From UBA7359 sp963976795 (GTDB lineage Bacteria > Pseudomonadota > Gammaproteobacteria > Eutrophobiales > Eutrophobiaceae), in assembly GCA_963976795.1 (NCBI GenBank), contig CAXBLT010000012.1:22829-86828 (forward strand): 64,000 nt of DNA, written 5' to 3'. Below the pieces are notes generated by a model. That model did no database searches. It saw nothing but the letters and a program-made list of their open reading frames with translations, and had not been told where the DNA came from. Shown in pieces: positions 7,333 through 16,934 of the stretch (the first letter of the stretch is position 1; the number at the start of each line of letters is the position of its first letter). The position numbers were made by a program, and so were the translations under genes.

Positions 7333-10300
7333 ATGACGATTAATAACAATCAATCCCCCGCGGCTTTTTTAGCGACCTTATTATTGACCTTCACCACGGG
7401 TGTCACAGCCAATCCTGTGGGCGAACAGGTCATTCAAGGGCAAGCTGGTTTTGCTCGCAATGGCAGCAACCTCATCATCACCCAAGGATCGCAACGCGTC
7501 ATCATCAACTGGCAAGACTTTTCCAATGCCAATGGTGAATTAACAAAATTCATTCAACCAAACAACAGCTCTGCCGCACTCAACCGTGTTGTCTCTGGCA
7601 ACCTGTCATCACTGCTGGGTGATCTGGAAGCGAATGGTCATGTTTATCTCATCAATCCAAACGGAATCGTTGTTGGTGCCGATGCCAACATCAATACACA
7701 AAGTTTTATTGCTTCAACACTGGATGTTGCCGATGCCGACTTCATGAACGGTGGCGATTTAAACTTTGTCGGCGACAGCCAAAAGACCATAGAAAATCTC
7801 GGCACGATAAATGGCGGTAATGGTGATGTGTTTTTAATCGCTAAGCATGTAGATAACAGCGGCACGATAAAAGCCGAAGGGCATGCGGGTTTAGCCGGTG
7901 GTAATGATGTCTTGTTAAAAGCCAGCGGCGATGATCGACTCGCAGTACGTGTTACCGATAAAGACGGTCGTGTTGATCAAAAAGGTTTAGTCGAAGCAAC
8001 CAAGATCGAATTACGCACCGCGGGTAATAATCCTTATGCATTGGCTATCAATCACGAAGGAATTAGTCGCGCCACCAGTGCCGTGAATAAAAAAGGCCGC
8101 ATTATTTTATTTGCCGAGGGCGGTACGGCCAAAGCCGATGGAACATTCGATGCTTCAGCCCCAGATGGTGGCGATGGCGGCTTTATTGAAACCTCCGGCA
8201 CCCATGTTGAAATCGCCAACACAATTAATGTTGATACCTCCGCCAGAAATGGCGTGACCGGTACCTGGCTGATCGACCCGGAAGATATTGAAATCAACAG
8301 CGTTTCAACGATTGGCGGCGCGTCACTTATCAATGCCAGCACCATTGAAGGTAATTTAGAGAACACCCACGTCACCATAACCAGCAACAATGCTTTGGGT
8401 GGTAACGGCGATATCACCGTAAATGAAAGCATTATTTCTGTTAGTACGAATAATTTAACCATGAACGCGGGTGCAGGCGGCGATGTTACCGTCAATCAAA
8501 GCATTGATGTAGGCGGGGATTTGGCGCTGAACGCGGGTAATGGCGCATCTGGCTCAGCTGGTTCTGATGCGAACGCTTTTTCCAGTTTGGCCGCAACCAA
8601 TGGTCAGGACGGTCAAAGAGGTGGTTTTGTGCAAGTGGATGCGGAGTTAACGGCGGCAAATGTCACTTTACGTGGTGGCCGGGGTGGCAATGGCGGTGAT
8701 GGCGGACGCGCTTTAACAAACCCGGGGGTTACTCACTATCCCAACCAAAGTTCCATGGCTAGAGGCGGGGAAGCGGGACAAGGTGGTGCTGGCGGTATGG
8801 TTTCTGTTAACGCTGAAATAAGCGCTACTGGAAACCTTGACATTCAGTCCGGCGGGGGCGGCTCAGGTGGTGATGGTGGATACAGCAGCAAATATTTTGG
8901 CCCCTCTGGTGATCTACAAGGAGCACCTAACGGTGCTGACGGCGGCGATGCTGGAGCTGCTGGTCTAGTAGAAATAAATAATACGATTAATGCAGATTAT
9001 TTACAGTTAGTTGCGGGTGCTGGCGGAACAGGAGGAAAAGGAGGGTATACCGATGGGGTTGATGTCGGAGGCACACCAACGCGTGGTTTGGGGGGGGATG
9101 GTGGTTCCGGTGGCCTCGTCGTTATCAATACCTCCCAGTTAAATTTGAATTCGGCACTCATTCAGGCTGGTAGTGGCTCTCAGGGTGGAGTGAATGGAGA
9201 TATAACAAGCGATGGTGCTTTTAATGGCGGAAATGGAAGTTCGAGTGGAAGTTCTGGAGAGCTGATCTTACAGCAGAATCTGACAATAAATGGCACCGGT
9301 GATTTTGTGCTGCGTAGCTTTTCTGGCCAGCCGGGGCGACCCGGTTTATCGGGGTATCTTGGGGGTAGCGACGGAATTGATGGTTCTCCGGGAGCCAACG
9401 GTAATATCTGGTTAGGGGCTTATTCAATCAATACTGCGGGCAATCTGGATTTGCAAAGTGGTGGCGATATCACAGGTTCAGGCTTGCTCACCGCAAATGA
9501 TATTAGCCTGAACGCCAATACCTTAAATGCCGCAATAGGCAGCACAGGTGCTGGAGCAATTCAAACCAATGCGACGGGCGTAATTTCGGCTACAGCCAGT
9601 AATGGTGCGGGCGGTATTTACCTCTCAAAACAAGGCGACGTTAATTTAAGTAACATCGCGCTAGACTCTGGCACAGGCGATACCGAACTGACGGCTGTCA
9701 GTGGCGGTATTACTTCTGACACCTCGACGTTTAATTTTAGTGGTGCCAACTTAACCCTCACCACCACAGAAGCTACCGACAACAACACTCCCGGTGATCG
9801 CAATATAAGCATCGGTGCCGGTGGTATCAGTGCTGCGAATAGCAATCTCGTTTTAACTTCTGCCGACGACGTCATTGTCGATGGTGCTATTGACGCAGCC
9901 AGCTTTGTTGCTACCGCAGGTGATGGTATTGCTGGAACGGCCGGGGCAGATGGCGTTGGTACCGGGACTTCGGGTCTTGTGGGCACAGATGGAGAAGCGG
10001 GCGGATCTATCACCATATCGGGCGCTATAAGCAGCTCGTCCTCTGGGCAGATATCGCTGCATACGGGAAACGGTGGTCAGGGGGGAAATGGCGGCGATGC
10101 GGGAATATCCAGTGCCGGTTCTCTGGATGCTCCGGGCCAAGGTGGGCAAGGCGGTATGGGGGGTGATGGCGGGATGTTAACGCTAAACGCTGACCTCAAT
10201 ACCGGTGGCGGGCTGAATATAAGCACTGGGATTGGTGCGGCGGCAGGAGCTACCGGACAATCAGCGGTTGGCACAATGGCCAATAATATGAAAGGCGGTG

Positions 10301-13300
10301 ATGGCGTAGCCGGTGCTATGGGAGGTGCTGGCGGCTCATTGTTGGATAACACGCAGTTGCTTGGTCAAATTTCATCGGGTGTTTATAGCAGTCATTCCAT
10401 AGTGCTGGGAAATGGCGGCGCTGGTGGGCAAGGTGGCAATGCCGGAGAAAGCCGCAGTACCAATGACAGTGCAGCTGGAGGAAATGGAGGCGCTGGCGGT
10501 CAAGGTGGTGCAGGCGGAAGTCTAACAAGCGACGCTACTGCATTGGCTGGCGTTGTCGTTTCTGTTGGTGCCGGTGGCACAGGTGGTATTGGTGGTAATG
10601 GCGGTGATAGCCGAGGTATATCCGACGGCAGCGGCCAGGAATTAGTCTATGGCGGAGAAGGTGGGCGTGGCGGTACTGGCGGTACTGGAGGCGCACTCAC
10701 ATTATTGCAGCCCATCCTTAATAATGGCGACATTAATTTATTCTCCAGCGGCAATGGCGGCAATGGCGGTCAAGGTGGCACCAGAGGTAAATCAAATGAC
10801 CGTAGAGTTATTGCCGGTGGTCAAGGCGGAACAGGCGCTACTGGCGGTCAGGGTGGTAATGCGGGCGCAATTAATCTCAATGCTCTGACCAGCACAACGG
10901 GCGATGTCAGCATCAATTTCGGGATATCCGGTAGTGGTGGCAAAGGGGGTACCGGAGGTCGCGGAGGTGATGGCTCAATGGGCGGTGGTGCTCCTGGTGC
11001 TGGCGGTGTTGGTGGGCGTGGCGGCACAGGTGGAGCTTCTGGTTCTACAGATACGCTTTCTCTTATAGATGTAGTTGCTTTTGGCGATGTAAATATAAAT
11101 AGCACAGATGGCTTGGCAGGGACTGGCGGAGAAGCAGGACTGGGTGGCCAAAATACCAGCACATTGGTGACAGCAAGTTCTGGTAGCACAGGTTCTGCTG
11201 GCAGTGTCACACAGGATCCCTTGGTGATTAGAAACCTGTCAGAAAACATGAGTATAACCGCTCAAACAGGCTCTATTAATACTAATGATCTCATCATTGA
11301 TTCTGGCGCTGGCAGTTTTTCTCTAGAGGTCGGCCAAGGAAATTTGAATCCAGTTTCTGTGACAGCTGGCGATATCAATCTACTCACTAGTGGTTTGAAT
11401 AGCAGCATAGGAACAATGGCAGATCGACTTACGCTTCAAGCGACGGGTCTTATCAGTCTCGCTGCCAATAATGGGAATGGTGGTATTTATGTTGAACACC
11501 TTGGCGATACTTATCTGAACAGCAGTGTTTTGGCCGGCTCGGGAGATTTTGATATCACCAGCGGCGGCGGGCTGAGCACAGGAGCAGATTTTCAGTTAAC
11601 GGCGGCCAATTTCACCCTGGCTTCATCGGGCGATATTCAAATCAATACCAATCTGGATTTACCTGCTTTGAATATGAGCGCTACCGCATCTGGCGCCATT
11701 CAAATTAACGAAGATATTAGTATTGCAAGTCTATCCGCAACTAGCGGATCGAATGGGGACATTCTCGTCGATGGAATAATTACTACGCTTGCAGCTTCAG
11801 TGGATTTAATCGCCGGTGCTAGCGGGTCTATCCTCGTGAACCAAAGTATTAACTCTGCCGGAGCCATAACCATTCGAGCGGGGAACGGGAGTGCCGGTGG
11901 AAACGGCGGCTCAGTTACCCTGAATCAGAGAATAGATGCTGTCGGGGATATATCTATTCACACGGGCGATGGTGGCAATGGCAATAATGGCAGCCATTCC
12001 GCCTGTCATTTATATGGGGTCTGTACCTCTCCCCCCATTACCAACCTTTCTGCCCAGAAAGGTGGCTCGGGCGGGGATGGTGGACATTTGATACTGAATG
12101 CCGGTTTGAGCAGCTCGAATGGGAATATTGACCTGGACGCAGATAGCAGTGGCGGTCTCGTGGGTAGTGATGGTATCGGAGCCATAGTCACGGGACCTGA
12201 CCCTACTGCCGGAGTTGCCGGATTTATTTCAGGGAGTCTGATAGAGGTTACCGCGAATAACGGCAGTATTAATATTTCAGGAGCGATTAACGCCGAATCC
12301 GGTAGCGATGTTTCACTGCTTGCGGGTACCGAAGTAGGCCAGCTACTTACATTTACGACGCCACAAGATTTTAGTTTAACGGGCAGCAGTAATTTAACTC
12401 TCCAAGGCTATGGTTTTAGCACCTCAAATAATTTTAGTACCGAGAATGGCGATATCACCATCAACAGCGGGGCAGGGGATCTAACCCTAAATAGTGGAGC
12501 TGCACTGAGTAGCACTGGTTCCGGTAATATTTTGTTTGTTTCTGAGGCAGATTTTCATAACGATTCAGGCACAAACGCTCCATTCAGCCTTGGTTCTGGT
12601 CGGTTTGTCGTTTATTCCACCCGTCCAGACGATAACCGCAATGATATCGGTACTGACACCAACGCCATTGCCCATGACTTTGTGCAATACGGCGGCAGCT
12701 TTGATAGCAGTGATTTAATTCCGGCATTTCTGCCTGCAGGCAACGGCTTTGTGTATTCCGTACAGCCGGTGTTAACTGGTGTGACAGTGACAGTAAACAA
12801 CCAAACTATCGATTACGGTCAAAACATTAATTTGGCGGACTTTAGTTTGGATGCCAGTGCTCCGGCCAGCTACGAAGTGGATAGCTCGGCAATTGCCATT
12901 GCCGATTTTGAATTAAGTGTTCCGCCAAGTATTAGTGTTGGCGATATCACTTTGGCATTGGATTCCTCGGTTGGATATGGCACCTCTGGTTTTGCCCAAG
13001 CCGGTAGTTATACCGGTGGTATAGAAGCGGTTTTTGTTTCAGGAACTTCCAATGGTTTGTCCTTAAACGGTAGCGCAGATTTGACGGTCAATACCATTGA
13101 CCTGAATGTGAGTTTGGCTGCAGACAATAGAGTTTACGATGCGACTAGCGATGCGACAGTTTCTATCAGTAGCGATGATCGAGTTGCTGGGGACATGCTG
13201 CTGATCGATGCAGGAACGTCGAGTTTTGCGGATAAAAACGTAGGCACCGATAAATTAGTTACCGTTGCTGGCGTTAGCTTAAGTGGCGATGACGCTGCCA

Positions 13301-14376
13301 ACTATAATCTGATTATCACTAACTCCGGGTCATTAAGCGCAGATATAAGTGCGGCGGATTTGGTTGTTAATGGAGCCGTCGCGACAAACCGAATCTACGA
13401 TGGCACTACCGACGCCAGTGTAGCTGGTGGTTCAGTGACGGCCCTGCTCTCTGACGTAGTTTCCTTAAGCGCTCCCAGCGCCACCTTTGCCGATAAAAAT
13501 GTCGGCACGGATAAAGCCATCACTACGGCTTATACCTTAAGTGGAACGGATGCCGGCAACTATAATTTAGTTCAACCGGTTGGCCTGACGGCAGACATTT
13601 CGCAACGCACATTGAACGCGACATTAACGGCGAATGATAAAACGTATGACACAACGGTAGCCGCGACTGGAACCTTTGGTGATGATCGCATTGCGGGTGA
13701 TGTATTCGCAATTAGTGGCACATCAAACTTTGATACGAAAGATGCAGGTACCAATAAAACTGTAACGGCAACAGGTTTAAGTCTAAGTGGTACTGATGCC
13801 GGAAATTATGTCTTGGCTTCAACATCAGCGAATGATTTAGCGGATATTACGCAAGCAGCACTAAATATTACTGCGAATGATGACAGTAAAGTATTTGACG
13901 GTACCGCCTATAGCGGGGGTAATGCTGTGAGCTATGCGGGGTTTGTCGGTGGTGAGAATCAATCCATATTAACTGGCACAACAAGCTTTTCCGGTACATC
14001 GCAAGGTGCGATTAATCCGGGTAGCTATGTGATTACACCGGGTGGATTAAGCTCAGGAAACTATGCGATCACCTTTCTTGATGGCGGTTTAACGATTAAC
14101 GCTGCGACGATTGGGGGCACTGGTAGTGGTGGTTCAAGTACGAGTGGTGGTAATGGCCCGAACGGTATCTTCAATGGTTTTCAATCGCAGCAGAATAACA
14201 ATGTTAATATACCAAACCCAAGTGGTAATTTTGTTCCACCGGGTTCTGGTGGTGGTGCACAATTTCCATTGAGACAGGGTATTAATAACGGATCACCACC
14301 GTTTTCAACTCTGAGCTGGGTGGCAAGTCGTAATTTCCAAACGGGTGGAAATAATAACGATGAAGACGACGAGTAA
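7333..14376 (+). CDS. TpsA-type giant exoprotein (filamentous haemagglutinin N-terminal domain, Gly-rich, MBG/YDG repeats)
   Basis: A 2347-residue secreted protein. The N-terminal hydrophobic segment ends TGVTA before NPVGEQVIQG, but its n-region has no basic residues, which is odd for a signal peptide. An in-frame stop at 7318-7320 rules out an earlier start. The TPS secretion domain follows (about 25-150), with QRVIINWQDFS and the family motif NPNGIVVG. Most of residues 395-1650 is Gly-rich sequence (GGxGG, GGNGG) alternating with beta-helix-like strands. An MBG-like domain lies near 1810-1915. Four YDG-type repeats follow (about 1930-2260), with YDATSDA, YDGTTDA, YDTTV and FDGTAY plus FADKNVGTDK. 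The tail is Gly/Asn-rich. It should be exported by the TpsB encoded 38 bases downstream and act at the cell surface, for example as an adhesin. No toxin domain is visible at the C-terminus, so a contact-dependent inhibition role is unlikely. Confidence 0.88.
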   Translation: MTINNNQSPAAFLATLLLTFTTGVTANPVGEQVIQGQAGFARNGSNLIITQGSQRVIINWQDFSNANGELTKFIQPNNSSAALNRVVSGNLSSLLGDLEANGHVYLINPNGIVVGADANINTQSFIASTLDVADADFMNGGDLNFVGDSQKTIENLGTINGGNGDVFLIAKHVDNSGTIKAEGHAGLAGGNDVLLKASGDDRLAVRVTDKDGRVDQKGLVEATKIELRTAGNNPYALAINHEGISRATSAVNKKGRIILFAEGGTAKADGTFDASAPDGGDGGFIETSGTHVEIANTINVDTSARNGVTGTWLIDPEDIEINSVSTIGGASLINASTIEGNLENTHVTITSNNALGGNGDITVNESIISVSTNNLTMNAGAGGDVTVNQSIDVGGDLALNAGNGASGSAGSDANAFSSLAATNGQDGQRGGFVQVDAELTAANVTLRGGRGGNGGDGGRALTNPGVTHYPNQSSMARGGEAGQGGAGGMVSVNAEISATGNLDIQSGGGGSGGDGGYSSKYFGPSGDLQGAPNGADGGDAGAAGLVEINNTINADYLQLVAGAGGTGGKGGYTDGVDVGGTPTRGLGGDGGSGGLVVINTSQLNLNSALIQAGSGSQGGVNGDITSDGAFNGGNGSSSGSSGELILQQNLTINGTGDFVLRSFSGQPGRPGLSGYLGGSDGIDGSPGANGNIWLGAYSINTAGNLDLQSGGDITGSGLLTANDISLNANTLNAAIGSTGAGAIQTNATGVISATASNGAGGIYLSKQGDVNLSNIALDSGTGDTELTAVSGGITSDTSTFNFSGANLTLTTTEATDNNTPGDRNISIGAGGISAANSNLVLTSADDVIVDGAIDAASFVATAGDGIAGTAGADGVGTGTSGLVGTDGEAGGSITISGAISSSSSGQISLHTGNGGQGGNGGDAGISSAGSLDAPGQGGQGGMGGDGGMLTLNADLNTGGGLNISTGIGAAAGATGQSAVGTMANNMKGGDGVAGAMGGAGGSLLDNTQLLGQISSGVYSSHSIVLGNGGAGGQGGNAGESRSTNDSAAGGNGGAGGQGGAGGSLTSDATALAGVVVSVGAGGTGGIGGNGGDSRGISDGSGQELVYGGEGGRGGTGGTGGALTLLQPILNNGDINLFSSGNGGNGGQGGTRGKSNDRRVIAGGQGGTGATGGQGGNAGAINLNALTSTTGDVSINFGISGSGGKGGTGGRGGDGSMGGGAPGAGGVGGRGGTGGASGSTDTLSLIDVVAFGDVNINSTDGLAGTGGEAGLGGQNTSTLVTASSGSTGSAGSVTQDPLVIRNLSENMSITAQTGSINTNDLIIDSGAGSFSLEVGQGNLNPVSVTAGDINLLTSGLNSSIGTMADRLTLQATGLISLAANNGNGGIYVEHLGDTYLNSSVLAGSGDFDITSGGGLSTGADFQLTAANFTLASSGDIQINTNLDLPALNMSATASGAIQINEDISIASLSATSGSNGDILVDGIITTLAASVDLIAGASGSILVNQSINSAGAITIRAGNGSAGGNGGSVTLNQRIDAVGDISIHTGDGGNGNNGSHSACHLYGVCTSPPITNLSAQKGGSGGDGGHLILNAGLSSSNGNIDLDADSSGGLVGSDGIGAIVTGPDPTAGVAGFISGSLIEVTANNGSINISGAINAESGSDVSLLAGTEVGQLLTFTTPQDFSLTGSSNLTLQGYGFSTSNNFSTENGDITINSGAGDLTLNSGAALSSTGSGNILFVSEADFHNDSGTNAPFSLGSGRFVVYSTRPDDNRNDIGTDTNAIAHDFVQYGGSFDSSDLIPAFLPAGNGFVYSVQPVLTGVTVTVNNQTIDYGQNINLADFSLDASAPASYEVDSSAIAIADFELSVPPSISVGDITLALDSSVGYGTSGFAQAGSYTGGIEAVFVSGTSNGLSLNGSADLTVNTIDLNVSLAADNRVYDATSDATVSISSDDRVAGDMLLIDAGTSSFADKNVGTDKLVTVAGVSLSGDDAANYNLIITNSGSLSADISAADLVVNGAVATNRIYDGTTDASVAGGSVTALLSDVVSLSAPSATFADKNVGTDKAITTAYTLSGTDAGNYNLVQPVGLTADISQRTLNATLTANDKTYDTTVAATGTFGDDRIAGDVFAISGTSNFDTKDAGTNKTVTATGLSLSGTDAGNYVLASTSANDLADITQAALNITANDDSKVFDGTAYSGGNAVSYAGFVGGENQSILTGTTSFSGTSQGAINPGSYVITPGGLSSGNYAITFLDGGLTINAATIGGTGSGGSSTSGGNGPNGIFNGFQSQQNNNVNIPNPSGNFVPPGSGGGAQFPLRQGINNGSPPFSTLSWVASRNFQTGGNNNDEDDE

Positions 14377-14414
14377 TCAGTCTTAATTAAAATAATAAAC
14401 ACGGTAAACATAAC

Positions 14415-16163
14415 GTGAGTTTTCAGTTAAGCCATCTTTGCGGTGGTTTGTTCCTGTCATTTTTGTTGACGAGTATAGTGTTCGCGGGCTCACCGGACAT
14501 AGAACGCATCGCACCCAAAGAAGTGCCTTCTGATGTAGGTGGTGAATTAATTCAAGATGATCTACCTGACGTTGTACCGAGTCCTGATCGTGACGCAGTA
14601 TTAGTTGATGCCTTAAAGGGTATTGTTTTTATTGATGATGCGAGCAAGCTTGATCCTTCGGGACGAGGTCACGCGAGCGGTATTGTTACAGATGGTGATT
14701 TAGATATTACCGATGTATCTGTTTTTAAAAAATACTTCGATGAATTTTTAAATCAACCGATCACCTTAAATTTATTAGATGGTATCACGCATGCAGTCGT
14801 GCGCTATTATCGACAGCATGATCGTCCTATTGTTGATGCATTAGCGCCAGAAGGACAAGACATTACTGATGGTGTATTACAGATTGCAGTGATACTGGGT
14901 AAGCGTGGTGATGTGCGCGTTGAAGGTGCGGAGTATTTTTCTGCAGATAAGCTTGTTGGAAACGTACGCTTAAAGGTGAGTGAAACAATTACGCAAGCTG
15001 AACTGGAAGAAGATATTGCCTGGATGAATAACAATCCATTTAGAACAGTCGATATTTTATTCGAGCGTGGTAAAGAATTCAGTGAAACGGATATCGTGTT
15101 GGATGTTGAAGATCGTTTTCCTTTGCGCGTTTATGGTGGTGTGGAAGATAGCGGTACGGAACTGACGGGTAAGCGTCGTTGGTTAAGTGGTTTTAACTGG
15201 GGTAATGCCTTTGGTCTAGATCATCAATTAAATTATCAATTTACCTCTTCGTTAGATATAGATGTATTAAACGCACATAGTTTTAACTACAAAGCACCGC
15301 TACCTTGGCGACATACAGCAAGTTTGTTTGGTGCCTATGTGAAATCCGATCCAGCAACCACTTCTGGAGGTTTTAATCTTGACGGTGAAAACTATCAATT
15401 AGGTTTTCGTTACAATATTCCTTTAAGTAAATATAAAAAACTGAATCATGAGTTAGCATTAGGTTATGACTTCAAACGCAGTAATAATAATTTAGAGTTT
15501 GGTGGTTTAAGTGTGTTTAGTACCTTTACTAATGTTTCACAATTTTCTGTTGCGTATAATGGTAGTGTCAAAGATAAATACGGTGCGACCAGTTTTGGCA
15601 GTACGGTGAATGTTAGTCCCGGGGACATGATGGGTGATAACCGCGATATTGAGTTTGCTGCATCTCGCGCATTAGCTTCAGCGGATTATATTTATAGCCG
15701 GTTTAATTTTAATCGCGTTACACGATTACCTTTTGAGTTTAGTTGGCTAGCAGAACTTCAGTTTCAAGTCTCAAATAAAAATCTTTTGGGCAGTGAACAA
15801 TTTGGTATCGGGGGCTATCAAACGATACGTGCTTACGATGCGTATGCCGCTGTTGGTGACGAGGGTATTATAATTAAAAACGAAATTCGCTCACCGGCAA
15901 TGGTCTTGCTCAAACACCTCAAGATTGAAGTGCCAAAAGAAGAGTTACAGTTTTTGTGGTTTCTAGATTACGGCTCAGTTAATAATGTTGATCTCTTAGC
16001 CGGCGAAGGTGGCACTGATCTGATGTCGACTGGTGTAGGTGTACGTTATTCTATCGCGCCTTATTTGACTGTAAGGTCTGACTATGGGTGGCAATTGAAG
16101 AAATTAAGCGCGACAGATAGCCTTGATAGTCGCTTACATATCGGTTTCGTCCTCGCGTATTAA
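14415..16163 (+). CDS. TpsB outer-membrane transporter (ShlB/FhaC/HecB family)
   Basis: A 582-residue protein with a signal peptide ending SIVFAGSP, POTRA domains (about 80-240) and a C-terminal 16-strand barrel. Features of the family include the FNWGN and LNYQF strand repeats and a final strand LHIGFVLAY ending in an aromatic residue. The start codon is GTG. It should recognise the N-terminal domain of the upstream TpsA and export it across the outer membrane. The loop-6 motif, normally VRGY or VRGF in this family, reads IRAYD here (GGYQTIRAYDAY); the arginine is kept but the glycine is replaced by alanine. The pair is adjacent and in the same direction, the usual two-partner operon. Confidence 0.9.
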   Translation: MSFQLSHLCGGLFLSFLLTSIVFAGSPDIERIAPKEVPSDVGGELIQDDLPDVVPSPDRDAVLVDALKGIVFIDDASKLDPSGRGHASGIVTDGDLDITDVSVFKKYFDEFLNQPITLNLLDGITHAVVRYYRQHDRPIVDALAPEGQDITDGVLQIAVILGKRGDVRVEGAEYFSADKLVGNVRLKVSETITQAELEEDIAWMNNNPFRTVDILFERGKEFSETDIVLDVEDRFPLRVYGGVEDSGTELTGKRRWLSGFNWGNAFGLDHQLNYQFTSSLDIDVLNAHSFNYKAPLPWRHTASLFGAYVKSDPATTSGGFNLDGENYQLGFRYNIPLSKYKKLNHELALGYDFKRSNNNLEFGGLSVFSTFTNVSQFSVAYNGSVKDKYGATSFGSTVNVSPGDMMGDNRDIEFAASRALASADYIYSRFNFNRVTRLPFEFSWLAELQFQVSNKNLLGSEQFGIGGYQTIRAYDAYAAVGDEGIIIKNEIRSPAMVLLKHLKIEVPKEELQFLWFLDYGSVNNVDLLAGEGGTDLMSTGVGVRYSIAPYLTVRSDYGWQLKKLSATDSLDSRLHIGFVLAY

Positions 16164-16233
16164 GCGTTTCGCATTTCAACTGTTTCTACTTTCTAATACA
16201 ATTGTTTTTTGAGAAACCATATTTGGAATATTG

Positions 16234-16752
16234 ATGTCTATCAGAAACTTCAAAGATAAATCACCTAACATTCACCCAAATGCTTATGTTGATGAAACGG
16301 CCGTTGTCATCGGTGATGTTACGATTGGTGAAGACAGCTCCGTCTGGCCTATGTCAGTGATTCGTGGTGATGTTAATTCAATCACTATTGGTGCGCGGAC
16401 GAATATTCAGGACGGATCAGTATTACATGAATCTCATACCAGTGAATTTTCTTCAGGATACCCGCTTGTTATTGGTGATGATGTTACGGTTGGACATAAA
16501 GCGCTGTTGCATGCCTGTACTGTTGGCAACATGTGTCTGGTTGGTATGTCAGCGACAGTGATGGACGGTGCTGTCCTAGGTGATTATGTGATCATTGGCG
16601 CAAGCAGTTTGGTGCCGCCGGGGAAGAAATTGGAATCGGGTTATCTGTATGTGGGTAGTCCCGTAAAACAAGTGCGTGAACTCAATGAAAATGAGCGTGC
16701 CTTCCTCGAATACTCAGCAAAACATTACGCACATCTTAAAGATGAGTATTAA
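16234..16752 (+). CDS. gamma-carbonic anhydrase family protein (YrdA-like)
   Basis: A 172-residue left-handed beta-helix protein with hexapeptide repeats (VVIGDVTIGEDSSVWPMSVIRGD, then NIQDGSVLHE, VIGDDVTVGHKALLHACTVG). The histidines in VLHESH and VGHKALLH match the metal ligands of gamma-carbonic anhydrases, and the ending LESGYLYVGSPVKQVR is typical of YrdA/PaaY proteins. Enzyme activity in this subfamily is often low or unproved. The ATG at 16234 is chosen over the TTG at 16231 because GGAA lies five bases upstream of the ATG. Transcription from its own promoter is likely; it has no evident link to the secretion genes on either side. Confidence 0.88.
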   Translation: MSIRNFKDKSPNIHPNAYVDETAVVIGDVTIGEDSSVWPMSVIRGDVNSITIGARTNIQDGSVLHESHTSEFSSGYPLVIGDDVTVGHKALLHACTVGNMCLVGMSATVMDGAVLGDYVIIGASSLVPPGKKLESGYLYVGSPVKQVRELNENERAFLEYSAKHYAHLKDEY

Positions 16753-16934
16753 GTCTTAATAAATAACATTAGATTTTGATAATAAAGCATTAATTTATTT
16801 TTAAGTTTAAGAGTATGTTAAAAAAATAATTTTATGCCCATTGATCAGCGAAAGATAAGGCGTTAGGGTTAACCCAATAACAACAATAAAACCTATTGAA
16901 ATATATAGGAAGCATCAGGAATTAGCTTAAACTC

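Noticed and set aside
10400..11050. Repetitive GGN-rich DNA resembling a tandem repeat array or CRISPR
   Set aside because: The repeats are irregular in length and code for GGxGG peptides in frame; no constant repeat with unique spacers is present.
9618..11249. Long Pro/Ala-rich minus-strand ORFs inside tpsA
   Set aside because: They are antisense shadows of the Gly-rich codons (GGN repeats); there are no start signals and the plus-strand TPS protein explains the sequence.
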